64,000 bases of DNA from contig NZ_JAFFPR010000050.1 in the NCBI RefSeq assembly GCF_016918735.1, positions 310,001 to 374,000 of the forward strand. The letters are read 5' to 3'. Source of the stretch: Leptospira abararensis (GTDB taxonomy: Bacteria; Spirochaetota; Leptospiria; Leptospirales; Leptospiraceae). Below are positions 8,436-17,135 of the stretch, piece by piece. Positions within the stretch are counted from its first letter, which is position 1; every line of letters starts with the position of its first letter. The translations under genes and the position numbers were made by a program. Below the pieces are notes generated by a model. That model was not told where the DNA came from. It saw only the letters and a list, made by a program, of their open reading frames with translations, and made no database searches.

Positions 8436-9124
8436 GGGTAAACTTCGGCTAATTGTTTTTTCTTTTCGCGGTGTTCTTCCAATCTTTGTCTATCCAGATA
8501 AACATTGGCTCCAGAAAGTCCAGTAGTTCCTGTGATCATAATTCCACTGGCTAAGGCTGATTTTTGTAGGGCCGGTGCGAGAAGGGCAACTCCCCCGGCA
8601 GAAGCAATGATCGCAAACGGTAAAGTCAGAAAGAAAATAATATATGCTCTTCGAAATTTAGTTTCTTCGTAGACAGCATCTTCATCAAACTCTTCTTTTT
8701 GTTTTTTCTTTAACTCTTGTTTGGTTCTACTCTTTTGTAATTGGTTTTGGAGAGCTTGTTCGTTAATTTCGCCGGTCAGTGGATTGATAGGTAGATTTTG
8801 GGAACCTGTAAGATTATACGGATTGGCTGCGTTTTGACTGGAGTTGGTTGTGGATCTAGAATTGAGTAAGGACCCGGCACCAGGAATGGAATCAATCCCA
8901 CTGTATTGTGTTTTTACATTTTTAGGCGTGGCAAGAACCGGAGTTTCAAACTTGGGCGGAAGAGTGACATCTTGCAAAACATTGGATTCTGGATCCGATT
9001 TAGGAAGGTTTCTTAAGTCGTAATTATTTGTGTCATAAAATCCCTCTTTTGTTTGCCCAAAAAGTGGCCCCATAGTTAAGGAGATCACAATCATTGGCAC
9101 AAATATTTGGGAAAAAATCCGCAT
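8432..9124 (-). CDS. Exported/membrane protein of unknown function
   Basis: A 230-residue protein with a signal peptide (MRIFSQIFVPMIVISLTMGP, cleavage near GQT), an Asn/Ser/Gln-rich region (about 60-120), a strongly charged KKKQKEEFDEDA stretch (about 130-150), then two hydrophobic segments (RAYIIFFLTLPFAIIASAGG and ALLAPALQ...GIMITGTTGLSG) and a basic C-terminal helix. No known family recognised. Its stop overlaps the potassium channel start by 4 bases, so it is translationally coupled to that operon and may be an accessory factor for K+ uptake, an inference from coupling only. Confidence 0.7.
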   Translation of the reverse strand: MRIFSQIFVPMIVISLTMGPLFGQTKEGFYDTNNYDLRNLPKSDPESNVLQDVTLPPKFETPVLATPKNVKTQYSGIDSIPGAGSLLNSRSTTNSSQNAANPYNLTGSQNLPINPLTGEINEQALQNQLQKSRTKQELKKKQKEEFDEDAVYEETKFRRAYIIFFLTLPFAIIASAGGVALLAPALQKSALASGIMITGTTGLSGANVYLDRQRLEEHREKKKQLAEVYP

Positions 9125-9154
9125 ACATTCCAGTTTACCTAATCCGTGTCAGGG

Positions 9155-10465
9155 TCAATCCAATTCACGGCCGGAAAGTTTCGTAGAACGATAGGAAAAT
9201 GACTTTTCCCGAATGGTTTCTAAATCTTTTTCGGAAACTCCTGCTGTATGGGCATGTCCATACTCTTCAGGCATAGTGGTTCCAAAAAGACCTGGATCAT
9301 CGGAACCGATTGTGAGCTTCAAATCATTTTGCAGAAATCGTGTGATGGGATGATCAATATGTGATTCTAACATCCCAATATACAAATTGGAAGAGGGGCA
9401 ACATTCAATCACAACATCCGTTTTAGCTAGTCTAGACATAACATAGTTTTGGAATGTATGTAAGTATTGGGACTGTGTTTCATCAAAAGGAATTTTGAGA
9501 AGTTCGGAATCTGGTTTAGTTTTTAATTCCTTTCGTTTGAGTTCGAGTTCTTCTTTTGGATAGAACGAACCAAAACTTGTGATCTCCGTGTACGATTCCA
9601 ATTCACATTCGATTTGGTCCTTGGCTTCAGAAACAAGTTCTGTTCTTTCATCCCCTAAAAAATAATCCGAATCAATTCCGAGGGCCAACGCATGACCGAG
9701 TCTGTGAGCGCCATTTACAGCAGATTCCAAAACCCAACGTACGGCAGAGAATGGGGTTTTGTCTCGAAAACTTTCTCCTACATGATAAAGAATCGATAAG
9801 GCTGTGTTAGGTTCTGCTTGGTTGTCTTTGTTTACTGATTGGAAAAAAGTTTTTTTATCTTTAGGTGGATGGCCTTCTTCAATATGACAGAAGTCAATTC
9901 CCACAAGACCGTTACGAATCACAGATTCTTTTTCCATCCAATTTTTCATCCAATCATAATGCCTTTCAAAGTTTAAATCTCGGTGTAAAGACATGACAAG
10001 TTTTGCCTGGATGGGTTTCCCTTCTTTTTTGGCGGACTCTTCCCCTTGGGTCAGTCCTTCCAAACAAGCCATAAGTTTTGAATAAAAAATTTCTTTTGGT
10101 TCTTCTTTACCAAACATCAAACGATATTCGGCATAACTAATATCATCCAAACTATTCGAAAGAACTACATCATGAGTGACTTCGGTAATTTCTCTTTCAT
10201 CAAACTTTACTAAGGCGATAATAAGATTGAACTTTGCTTGGAAATGTAAAAAGGGAGCCTTTTCTCGAAAGTGATAGAGTTTAGAAAACTTTTGAATGTC
10301 ATCATAATCCTCAAAAAAAGTCGAAGGTCGGATTTTTACTCCGTATGCTTTTTCATAGGAATCTAAATACAAATGCCAACGAGGTTCTGGGTTATTTTTG
10401 CCAATTCGAAACAAAGTTTCAGGGGGTAAACATCCATAAAGGTGGTTGTGTAGATCGCAATACAT
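9155..10465 (-). CDS. Adenosine deaminase-like amidohydrolase
   Basis: A 436-residue cytosolic metallohydrolase with motifs in ADA order: DLHNH (residues 4-8, first zinc pair; ADA has HxH), a HVGESF block carrying the zinc His and catalytic Glu, AHRLGHALALG (catalytic His), VIECCPSSNLYIG (ADA ECPxSN) and LTIGSDDPGLFGT (catalytic Asp, SDDP). ADA-superfamily enzymes deaminate adenosine, AMP or related purines. It is longer than ADA (about 340), with an expanded middle, so the substrate may differ (AMP- or N6-modified adenine-like). The HxH motif fixes the start at 10465, only 17 bases from the divergent MATE gene. Confidence 0.78.
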   Translation of the reverse strand: MYCDLHNHLYGCLPPETLFRIGKNNPEPRWHLYLDSYEKAYGVKIRPSTFFEDYDDIQKFSKLYHFREKAPFLHFQAKFNLIIALVKFDEREITEVTHDVVLSNSLDDISYAEYRLMFGKEEPKEIFYSKLMACLEGLTQGEESAKKEGKPIQAKLVMSLHRDLNFERHYDWMKNWMEKESVIRNGLVGIDFCHIEEGHPPKDKKTFFQSVNKDNQAEPNTALSILYHVGESFRDKTPFSAVRWVLESAVNGAHRLGHALALGIDSDYFLGDERTELVSEAKDQIECELESYTEITSFGSFYPKEELELKRKELKTKPDSELLKIPFDETQSQYLHTFQNYVMSRLAKTDVVIECCPSSNLYIGMLESHIDHPITRFLQNDLKLTIGSDDPGLFGTTMPEEYGHAHTAGVSEKDLETIREKSFSYRSTKLSGRELD

Positions 10466-10482
10466 ATAAGAATGACAAAACT

Positions 10483-11838
10483 ATGCTTCACAAAATTAGA
10501 CGCATCTTGAAGCCAACTCGATTGAATCAGAAAATTCTTGGATTAGCAATCCCTGTTTTTTTTGGAATGATTAGTTACACAGCCATCATGGTAGCCGATA
10601 CCGCTATGGTCGGTAAATTGGGAGAGGTTCCCCTCGCCGCCGTTGGATTTGGAGGAATGGTTTATTTCTCTATTTTCGCTTTCCTTATGGGCGGATCTAT
10701 GGCGGTGCAAATCATCGTAGCACGTCGATTTGGCGAAAAAAATGACAGAGGGGTAGGAATCACCCTAATCAATTCAGTTTATTTGTCCTTAGTTTTAGGA
10801 TCTTTGTTATCCTATTTTGGATTTCTCTATGCTCCAGAATTTATGGGTTGGATTGGAGATGATCCACAAGTGATTGAAGTGGCTGGTGTGTATTTATCCT
10901 ATCGGTTTTTAGGAACTGTGTTGTTCTTTGTCGGGTTCGCCTTACGTGGATTTTTTGATGGGATTGGGATCGTACAAGTTGGTATGATTTCTTCCATTTT
11001 AGCGGCTGTGACTAATATCTTTTTTAATTGGTTACTGATTTTTGGAAACTGGGGATTCCCTGCTTGGGGAGTCAAAGGGGCAGCTATTGCTTCTAGTTTG
11101 TCATCTATTCCTGCACTTCTCATCGTATTGTTCTATTTTTTCCGCAAAGACGTAATCAAATTTTTTAAGTATGAAATCTTTGCACCGAGTTTTGCAATCC
11201 TTAAAGAACTTTGTATGGTTGGGTTTGCACCAGCTTTAGAAGGAACGCTTGTGAACTTTGCATTTTCAGGATTTTATAAAATTGCGGGAATGATTAGCAC
11301 AACTACCCTTGCATCGGCAAGCGTTGTATTAACATGTCTTAGTTTATCATTTATGCCTGGCTTTTCTTTTGGAATTGCGGCCACTACCATTCTTGGCCAA
11401 TCCATGGGACAGGGTAAAATACGTTTAGCTTATGAAGGAACCATGCGTTCGGCAACTTTTTCGGCCATCGTTATGGGAAGTATGGGACTTTTCTTTATCA
11501 TTGCCGGTCCTTGGCTCATTGGATTATTTACAGATGTTCCTGCTGTCGTGAAGGAAGCTTATCCTGCACTTTGTATTGTGGCCCTCATCCAAGTAGGCGA
11601 TGCCTATCATATGGTGATTGGATCTGCACTTCGTAGTGCTGGGATGATGTACTATGTGATGTTTGTTTATCTGATTGTATCCTTCCTCGTCATGTTGCCA
11701 CTAGCTTATTTATTCGGGATAGTCCTAGCATGGGGAACGATTGGTATCTGGTCTGCATTTTTTATTTGGATTTTACTCATGGCAGTGCTTTTTGTCGGAA
11801 AATTTCGTAGGAAGGAGTGGGTAAGTATACGAATTTAA
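10483..11838 (+). CDS. MATE-family multidrug/metabolite antiporter
   Basis: 451 residues from ATG at 10483; the frame is open further upstream but would run into the divergent hydrolase. About 12 membrane helices in the two six-helix halves typical of MATE (DinF/NorM-like). The N-terminal half begins with ILGLAIPVFFGMISYTAIMV followed by ADTAMVGKLGEVPLAAVG. These exporters use Na+ or H+ gradients to expel cationic drugs or metabolites. No strong ribosome site precedes the start. Being back to back with a purine-hydrolase-like gene may reflect shared regulation, but nothing shows the substrate. Confidence 0.88.
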   Translation: MLHKIRRILKPTRLNQKILGLAIPVFFGMISYTAIMVADTAMVGKLGEVPLAAVGFGGMVYFSIFAFLMGGSMAVQIIVARRFGEKNDRGVGITLINSVYLSLVLGSLLSYFGFLYAPEFMGWIGDDPQVIEVAGVYLSYRFLGTVLFFVGFALRGFFDGIGIVQVGMISSILAAVTNIFFNWLLIFGNWGFPAWGVKGAAIASSLSSIPALLIVLFYFFRKDVIKFFKYEIFAPSFAILKELCMVGFAPALEGTLVNFAFSGFYKIAGMISTTTLASASVVLTCLSLSFMPGFSFGIAATTILGQSMGQGKIRLAYEGTMRSATFSAIVMGSMGLFFIIAGPWLIGLFTDVPAVVKEAYPALCIVALIQVGDAYHMVIGSALRSAGMMYYVMFVYLIVSFLVMLPLAYLFGIVLAWGTIGIWSAFFIWILLMAVLFVGKFRRKEWVSIRI

Positions 11839-11853
11839 TAGAGTGAGGGGAAA

Positions 11854-13611
11854 ATGAAACGAACTGAATTAGAACGGCAGGCCATACAGAATTTTTTAAA
11901 GTCTGTGGATTTGTTCAAAAAACTTCCTCCTTCTGTTTTGTTACGACTTTCGAATAACGTCCAAGAAAAATTAATCCGAAGCCACGAAGCTCTCTACTAC
12001 AAAGGAGAGTCTTCGGAGTCCATCTACATTGTTCGGTATGGCGAAATTCTACTTGAAAATGTTGCCGGCCAAAGCCATGTTTATGTTGGTTCCGGCCAAG
12101 TGTTAGCCGAGAACTCTCTTATCTCTAGTTCCAATCATTCCACTTCTGCCATTGCAGTCATCGATTCTCTCGTTTATGTTTTGAATGGAAAACTTTTTTT
12201 ACAATTGGCCTCACAAGAAAAGGTCTTTGCCCAAAATATCATTCAAATGATGGGATCTCGGATGCGCGAGAACTTAGACAGATCCAATCACAATCAGAAA
12301 GATCATTCTATCGGCTTACGAAGATTATGTGTCCATGTTCCCTTGGAACCCGAATATCATTTTGGTGAAAAAGTAAAATCTTTCTTAGAGGAATATGGTG
12401 AGGTCACCAAAAAACTTTCTACTGCTATTCCGATCTCCACTTTTAAGGGGATGGATCCCACCCAAATTTCAGAATATCTTACAAATCTTAGAAACAAAAC
12501 TCCCTTACTTCATATCTACTTTGATGAATCCACTTCTAGAATGGATTTACATTATCTTGTAGTTCAATCAGACTTTATTGTTTTTTGGGAAGATGAACCA
12601 GAAAAGTTTTATAAAGAAAAAGAAGAGATCATTCATTTTTGGAAAAGTCGAATTCGAAACTTTGAGGGTCGTGCCATCCGTATGATGGAAAGTGGTGTTC
12701 GTAAAAGTTATCTTCCCCAGGACCAATCGCTGAAAACGTTTTACCAAAAAGACACTCTCGCAAGATATTTAGTAGCAAAAACTCGAGGTTTGGCGTTAGG
12801 TGGCGGTGGAGCTAGGGCTCTTGCTCACGTCGGATTACTCAAAGTTTTGCATCGGGAAGGAATTCACTTTGATTTTGTATCTGGTGCTTCGATGGGTGCA
12901 GTGATTGCCGCACTATATGCAAGAAAAAACACTCCAGAAGAAATTGAAGAAATGGTGAAAAATTTTTTTGGTGGATTGGAAAGTGCCTTTGATCCCACAC
13001 TTCCGATTGTTGCTTTTTTTAAAGGCAAACGCATGAAACGGATGTTAAAGAAAGGATTTGGTGACCAAAGGATCGAAGAACTCCCTCTTCCTTTTGCCAC
13101 ATCCGCTGTGGATTTACAAACGGGGAAAGAACATATTTTTGACCAAGGCCCGATTACGGAAGCCCTTACCTGTGCGATGAGTTTGCCGGGTGCCTTTCCT
13201 CCTTATCGTTTGGGTGAAAAGTTACTTGTGGATGGGGGGATGATCAACAATGTTCCTGAAAATCTCATTCGCACCAAAGGTGCAGATGTTGTTATGGGAA
13301 TCAATGTATCTCCTTTGCAAGAAATTGTTCCAGTCAAACTCTTTGAAGATCGTAATACCACAGAGAAAGGTTTCTTTCGGTATATCTGGGACACTCTTAA
13401 GTACCCACCTATTTTACAAATTATGACAAGAACCATTACTTTGGAAGGAAGAGAAATCACCCGTCTCAAACGACCTAAAATGGATTTGTTTGTGCACTTC
13501 CATTTAGAAGAATTTCAGTTATTTGATTTTGCCCGTTACCAAGAAATTATTGATAAGGGTGAAAAGGAAGCCGAAGCCAATTTAGCAGAAATCAAACAAT
13601 TGTTTTCTTAA
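11854..13611 (+). CDS. cNMP-binding domain/patatin-like phospholipase (NTE/RssA type)
   Basis: 585 residues. An N-terminal cyclic-nucleotide-binding domain (about 18-140), a linker domain (about 150-300) as in bacterial NTE relatives, then a patatin domain (about 311-500): oxyanion loop GLALGGGGARALAHVG, nucleophile GASMG (Ser346) and catalytic Asp460 in LLVDGGMINNVP. The Ser-Asp dyad is complete, so it should hydrolyse phospholipids or lysophospholipids, perhaps under nucleotide control. A GAGGGG ribosome site precedes ATG at 11854. It starts 15 bases after the MATE gene and is probably co-transcribed with it. Confidence 0.93.
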   Translation: MKRTELERQAIQNFLKSVDLFKKLPPSVLLRLSNNVQEKLIRSHEALYYKGESSESIYIVRYGEILLENVAGQSHVYVGSGQVLAENSLISSSNHSTSAIAVIDSLVYVLNGKLFLQLASQEKVFAQNIIQMMGSRMRENLDRSNHNQKDHSIGLRRLCVHVPLEPEYHFGEKVKSFLEEYGEVTKKLSTAIPISTFKGMDPTQISEYLTNLRNKTPLLHIYFDESTSRMDLHYLVVQSDFIVFWEDEPEKFYKEKEEIIHFWKSRIRNFEGRAIRMMESGVRKSYLPQDQSLKTFYQKDTLARYLVAKTRGLALGGGGARALAHVGLLKVLHREGIHFDFVSGASMGAVIAALYARKNTPEEIEEMVKNFFGGLESAFDPTLPIVAFFKGKRMKRMLKKGFGDQRIEELPLPFATSAVDLQTGKEHIFDQGPITEALTCAMSLPGAFPPYRLGEKLLVDGGMINNVPENLIRTKGADVVMGINVSPLQEIVPVKLFEDRNTTEKGFFRYIWDTLKYPPILQIMTRTITLEGREITRLKRPKMDLFVHFHLEEFQLFDFARYQEIIDKGEKEAEANLAEIKQLFS

Positions 13612-13640
13612 TGGAAATTGTTTCTATCTTGAAATTGTCG

Positions 13641-13705
13641 AAATAGGCTAACCCTTGAGTCCCAGAACGAAGTAGTTAGGCGCTGTAATGAGTAGTTGCC
13701 TATTT
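13641..13705. other. Inverted-repeat region at the 3' end of the PIN/ImmA pair
   Basis: AAATAGGC (13641-13648) pairs with GCCTATTT (13698-13705). Inside, GGCTAAC (13646-13652) faces GTTAGGC (13675-13681). The latter fits the integron attC R' core GTTRRRY and the former is one base off RYYYAAC. The region is short, lies just downstream of an accessory toxin-like pair, and could be a weak attC-like site or simply a terminator-like fold. Confidence 0.25.
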
Positions 13706-14200
13706 TAAAGAACTTTTCCAGTTAGTTTTGAATTGTAATACTTTGAAAAATTGAAATGAATGCACACATTGGATATTCAAGGATTCGCAAGCATCGGGTA
13801 ATTTACGGTTTACTCCTTTCTTGGAAGGTTTTGATATTTCCGTTGTAACGATAGTTCTGCTGTTTGCATCTTCGATTGCATATGACAATAGAAATGGATC
13901 ACGGCCTAATTTTTCAACGTCTATGTCGTTTGGGTTTGTGCTATAGGCAATTTCGACGCATTGACTTACTTTCTCTGGTTCTGCCGATTCATCCAATGTT
14001 AGTATTTTTTTATTTTTTTTGCACCACTTTGCAAGCAGATCATTTCCATTGATTAATTCTTCTAAAATTTCTATTGGTATTTTTACTTTATCGTTTTCTG
14101 CGTTATATAGAATCCAGTCCCAAAATTCAGGGATATCTTCAATTGGATAGTAGTCCCTGTTTGCATCAATTAGGACATTTGCATCTAACAAAAATAACAA
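13700..14200 (-). CDS. PIN-like nuclease, DUF4411 family
   Basis: A 166-residue protein starting MLFLLDANVLIDANRDYYPI, with the first PIN acidic residue (Asp6), then IPEFWDWI, an acidic EILEELINGND block, and a later GRDPFLLSYAIEDANSRTIV with the second acidic set. This is the DUF4411 arrangement, a PIN-fold RNase group. It lies 5 bases after an ImmA/IrrE-HTH gene, the common genomic partner of DUF4411, so it is probably the toxin of a toxin-antitoxin-like pair. Catalysis is not shown. The pair is more A/T-rich than its neighbours, which suggests transfer. Confidence 0.8.
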   Translation of the reverse strand: MLFLLDANVLIDANRDYYPIEDIPEFWDWILYNAENDKVKIPIEILEELINGNDLLAKWCKKNKKILTLDESAEPEKVSQCVEIAYSTNPNDIDVEKLGRDPFLLSYAIEDANSRTIVTTEISKPSKKGVNRKLPDACESLNIQCVHSFQFFKVLQFKTNWKSSLK

Positions 14201-14205
14201 CTTTT

Positions 14206-15369
14206 CTAACCGTTTTCAAATAGATGTGAAAGGTTGCTTGATTTTACACCTAATACTTTGCTTGCTTTTATTGTTGTTAAATTTCCGGATTGAAGCATTT
14301 GTTTGACAGTTTTAATTATTGCACCACCTATTCGATGTCGTCTTACAATATAATAGTCCGGTCCCTTTTCTTTATTGAGTTTTCGTTTTTCTTTTTTACT
14401 GATCTGGCTTTGTTCCCACAATATTTTAAATTTAGCGGCAAGCTTTTCCCATAATTCTCTCTTAATAATTCCTTTTTGATAGAGCCTATATGCAACCATA
14501 GAGCTACTTACATTCTTCTGTTTTGCAAATTCACTAATTAGATTTGCTGCTTTTTGCAAATTATTGATATTTTCAAGCGTAGGTAAATTTATCGTTTCGG
14601 GGAGGAGTATTTCCGCTGCTATATCATTACAGAATTTTTCTATTTTTTGCTCAAAATACATATTACTTATTCCACTTTCTCCCAAGAGTATATGAACTAA
14701 TTCATGTAAAAGTGTAAAAGACCAAGCGAAATGTGAATCATGATCGTTTATTATTATGAAAGGTGCAGCTTCATCTGCAATTGCTACTCCTCGAAAAGAT
14801 ACAACGTCAATATCAGTGTGATGGCTACCTAGATTACCAGCAAGGATGACAAAAATTCCCTTTGACTCAATTTTATTTCTTAGAAATTTAAATAATTCAT
14901 CAGGATCTTTTATTCGATCGATATCATTATGGGTAAATTCAAATAGTTCTTGAATAATTTTACTAACAGTTATTACGTTCATGCTAAAATTAATTTTTTG
15001 CTTAAAAGAGATAGGAGTGAAATCTTCTTCTTCTTCGATAGCTTCTTTTAATATACTTTGACGTATATGTATATCTCTGATAAAAGAATCGAAATTTAGA
15101 TCTGGTCGGTAATCTTCTGGTAATGTTCGGAAATCGTTACCCTTGCTGGATGTAATTGGAATTTTTTTAAGATAAAAAACAAGTAGAGATCTTCGGTATA
15201 TTTTAGACATATCGGAAAGAATCTTTCTGGAAGGCTTCTCATTTCCAAATTCTAATCGGCCTAGTTTCTCTGGATCTTTAAATTTCAGCTTTTTTGTTGC
15301 TTGTTCAATATTTAAGCCAGCACTCTCTCTTGCCCATTTCAAGACTTCTGGATTAGCATTGACTATCAT
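14206..15369 (-). CDS. HTH-ImmA/IrrE metallopeptidase (antitoxin-like partner)
   Basis: A 387-residue protein. An N-terminal XRE-like helix-turn-helix (about 5-60, EVLKWARESAGLNIEQATKK) is followed by an ImmA/IrrE (COG2856) peptidase domain (about 150-260) with zinc motif HELVH at 222-226 and the downstream EKFCNDIAAEILLP block. The C-terminal third is basic. Proteins of this type cleave repressors or act as antitoxins. An AAGGAT ribosome site precedes the start. The N-terminal HTH may autoregulate the pair. Whether protease action releases or restrains the PIN protein cannot be told from sequence. Confidence 0.85.
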   Translation of the reverse strand: MIVNANPEVLKWARESAGLNIEQATKKLKFKDPEKLGRLEFGNEKPSRKILSDMSKIYRRSLLVFYLKKIPITSSKGNDFRTLPEDYRPDLNFDSFIRDIHIRQSILKEAIEEEEDFTPISFKQKINFSMNVITVSKIIQELFEFTHNDIDRIKDPDELFKFLRNKIESKGIFVILAGNLGSHHTDIDVVSFRGVAIADEAAPFIIINDHDSHFAWSFTLLHELVHILLGESGISNMYFEQKIEKFCNDIAAEILLPETINLPTLENINNLQKAANLISEFAKQKNVSSSMVAYRLYQKGIIKRELWEKLAAKFKILWEQSQISKKEKRKLNKEKGPDYYIVRRHRIGGAIIKTVKQMLQSGNLTTIKASKVLGVKSSNLSHLFENG

Positions 15370-15510
15370 AGTTTCATCCTTTCTTAGCTTTTTTTTTTGT
15401 ATATAAACTTTCTCTTGGTAACGGTAGAATCTTTGGCAATTGCAAATAACAATTACTAATTACTTGTTATACGATCTGCGTATGAAATTGGATCGTTGTT
15501 TGATCCCAGT

Positions 15511-15549
15511 CTCCACCAAAAGAAAGTTAGATTCTCTCTTTTGATGGAG
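15511..15549. terminator. Long hairpin between the ImmA pair and the SPFH operon
   Basis: CTCCACCAAAAGA (15511-15523) pairs with TCTTTTGATGGAG (15537-15549), 12 of 13 positions. It lies 36 bases past the SPFH stop on the minus strand and has a T-rich stretch on the plus side. A smaller inverted repeat GGATC/GATCC sits at 15490-15506. The rest of the 215-base gap is A/T-rich promoter-like sequence for the ImmA gene. Confidence 0.5.
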
Positions 15550-15584
15550 TTTGTTTTCTTTAGTTTGCGATAAGGAAATTCAAT

Positions 15585-16586
15585 TTACATCGAGGAAAGA
15601 ATTTCTTTTTTCTTGGCTTCGAATTCTTCTTGGTTGATGAGGCCCTGATCCAGGAGTCCCTTTAATTTTGCAATCCGAGCTGCAGGATCATTGGCTGCGG
15701 GAGCCGCTCCTCCTTGTTGTTGTCCTCCGCCTTGGTTCATCATATTGCCCATCATTTGGCCCATATTCATCCCCATTCCCATTCCCATGCCAGCACCCAT
15801 GGCCCCACCACCTTGGCCTTCATTTTCTGCTGCCGCTTGTCCGATATCGAACATTTTCTTTTGTTGGTATTTATCACCGAGCATATCAATTTCAAACTTA
15901 TCGGTAATGATTTTTTGAATTCGTTGGTAGTTCGGATCGTTTTGGTCAAAGTTCACCGAAGATACGTTAAACTCTGTTAAATCAATTCCATACTTTTCAA
16001 ACTCAGGAGCCAGTTTAACTCGTCCAGCCGTGGAACTTTCATCTCTATACTTATTAATCTCAACTACAGAGGTGTTGTTGTTTAAGATGACTTCAGAAAT
16101 AAAATCGCCAATCCCACGTACAATGTTTGGTTTTAAAAATTCATCAATGGCTTCGTTGGTAGTTCGATTTCCACCCTTAACTACATTGATTAGAAATGCT
16201 TTGGAGTCTTTGATTCTAAATTTGTAATCACCAAAAGCCCGAATATTGAGGACAATTTTGTATTTAGGATCTTCTAAAGGAATGGGTGTGTTTGTTCCCC
16301 ATTTCATTGCAAAGATGGCTTTGTTTACATAATACACTTCTGCGGTGAATGGAGTTTTTCCACCGAACGGCAGATTGACGAGAGCCTCTAAAATCGGAAT
16401 ATTTCCCGTTTTTAAAGTATGGGTTCCTGGCCCAAACGTATCCAAGGCCTTTCCTTCTTTAAAAAAGATGGCTTCTTGGCTTTCATCGACTACTAGTTGT
16501 CCTGCGGTGCTGATTTCGTCAGAGGGATATTTCCAAACGATTTCACTGGGACTTCCTTCAAATTTAATTCTATCTATTAGTGCCAT
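15585..16586 (-). CDS. SPFH-domain protein with SHOCT tail (YdjI-like)
   Basis: A 333-residue cytoplasmic protein. Residues about 5-235 match the bacterial SPFH/band-7-like group to which Bacillus YdjI belongs (WKYPSDEISTAGQLVVDESQ, then EAIFFKEGKA and FGPGTHTLKT). Next comes a low-complexity Gly/Met/Gln linker (about 250-295, with GMGMGMGM), then a SHOCT motif (about 299-333, RIAKLKGLLDQGLINQEEFE). SHOCT segments usually mediate oligomer or membrane association. It is last in an operon with a coiled-coil protein and a zinc-ribbon membrane protein, similar in parts to the Bacillus ydjFGHI group tied to PspA. A membrane-stress scaffold role is inferred. Confidence 0.85.
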   Translation of the reverse strand: MALIDRIKFEGSPSEIVWKYPSDEISTAGQLVVDESQEAIFFKEGKALDTFGPGTHTLKTGNIPILEALVNLPFGGKTPFTAEVYYVNKAIFAMKWGTNTPIPLEDPKYKIVLNIRAFGDYKFRIKDSKAFLINVVKGGNRTTNEAIDEFLKPNIVRGIGDFISEVILNNNTSVVEINKYRDESSTAGRVKLAPEFEKYGIDLTEFNVSSVNFDQNDPNYQRIQKIITDKFEIDMLGDKYQQKKMFDIGQAAAENEGQGGGAMGAGMGMGMGMNMGQMMGNMMNQGGGQQQGGAAPAANDPAARIAKLKGLLDQGLINQEEFEAKKKEILSSM

Positions 16587-16603
16587 TCTACTTTTTCCTT
16601 ATC

Positions 16604-17134
16604 CTATTTTTTTAAAAAAATTGAGTTTCTTGCTTCAAACTGTGTTTCAAAATCCAAAAACAATTTGTTTATGGATTCGATTGCGGCTTCGGGGTTTGAG
16701 GCAAACGATGTGGGAAGTGTTTCCAAAATTTCTTTTTGGAGTTCTCCCACTTTCTCTAACATAGAAAAATCATGGTTCAGTAAATTTTCCATTTCTTCCT
16801 GCGTGGCTTGGACTCCTGTGCCCAGCCCATTCAGTCCATAACCTGCCGAGTTCACTTTCATTATGATACGATCCAGAAGTGTGGTAGCCGAATTGGTTTT
16901 TCCGATATTTTGGATTTGTGCTTTTTGTACAAAACCTTCCTCTAATTTGCGAAAACTTTCTTTGAAAGAGCTGAGAATTCCTCCGAGTTCTTTTCGGATG
17001 AGAAGGTCTGTTTTTTCAAACTCTTGGTTAGCTAATGCTTCTTCAAAGAGTTTGGTTTCTTTTAAGAACTTACGAATCGGATCTTGTTCGTTCTTAAAAC
17101 GTTCTAATGTTGTTTTTAACCAAGTTTGGTCCAT
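16604..17134 (-). CDS. Helical protein of the SPFH/zinc-ribbon operon, unknown function
   Basis: A 176-residue soluble helical protein with Glu/Lys/Phe heptads (KNEQDPIRKFLKETKLFEEA; ESFRKLEEGF; QKEILETLPT), no signal peptide and one small Gly-rich segment (GYGLNGLGTG). No family recognised. It starts one base after the zinc-ribbon gene and ends 17 bases before the SPFH gene. The tight packing suggests the three products work together. A PspA-like bridging role is possible, but I see no PspA signature. Confidence 0.7.
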   Translation of the reverse strand: MDQTWLKTTLERFKNEQDPIRKFLKETKLFEEALANQEFEKTDLLIRKELGGILSSFKESFRKLEEGFVQKAQIQNIGKTNSATTLLDRIIMKVNSAGYGLNGLGTGVQATQEEMENLLNHDFSMLEKVGELQKEILETLPTSFASNPEAAIESINKLFLDFETQFEARNSIFLKK

Positions 17135-17135
17135 T

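Noticed and set aside
10345..10482. Upstream extension of the MATE gene
   Set aside because: It would overlap the ADA-like gene by 121 bases and adds no membrane helix; ATG at 10483 gives the normal MATE N-terminus.
15690..15800. Short tandem repeat in the Gly/Met linker of the SPFH gene
   Set aside because: It is a coding low-complexity linker (GMGMGM) without frame disruption; length variation cannot be judged from one sequence.
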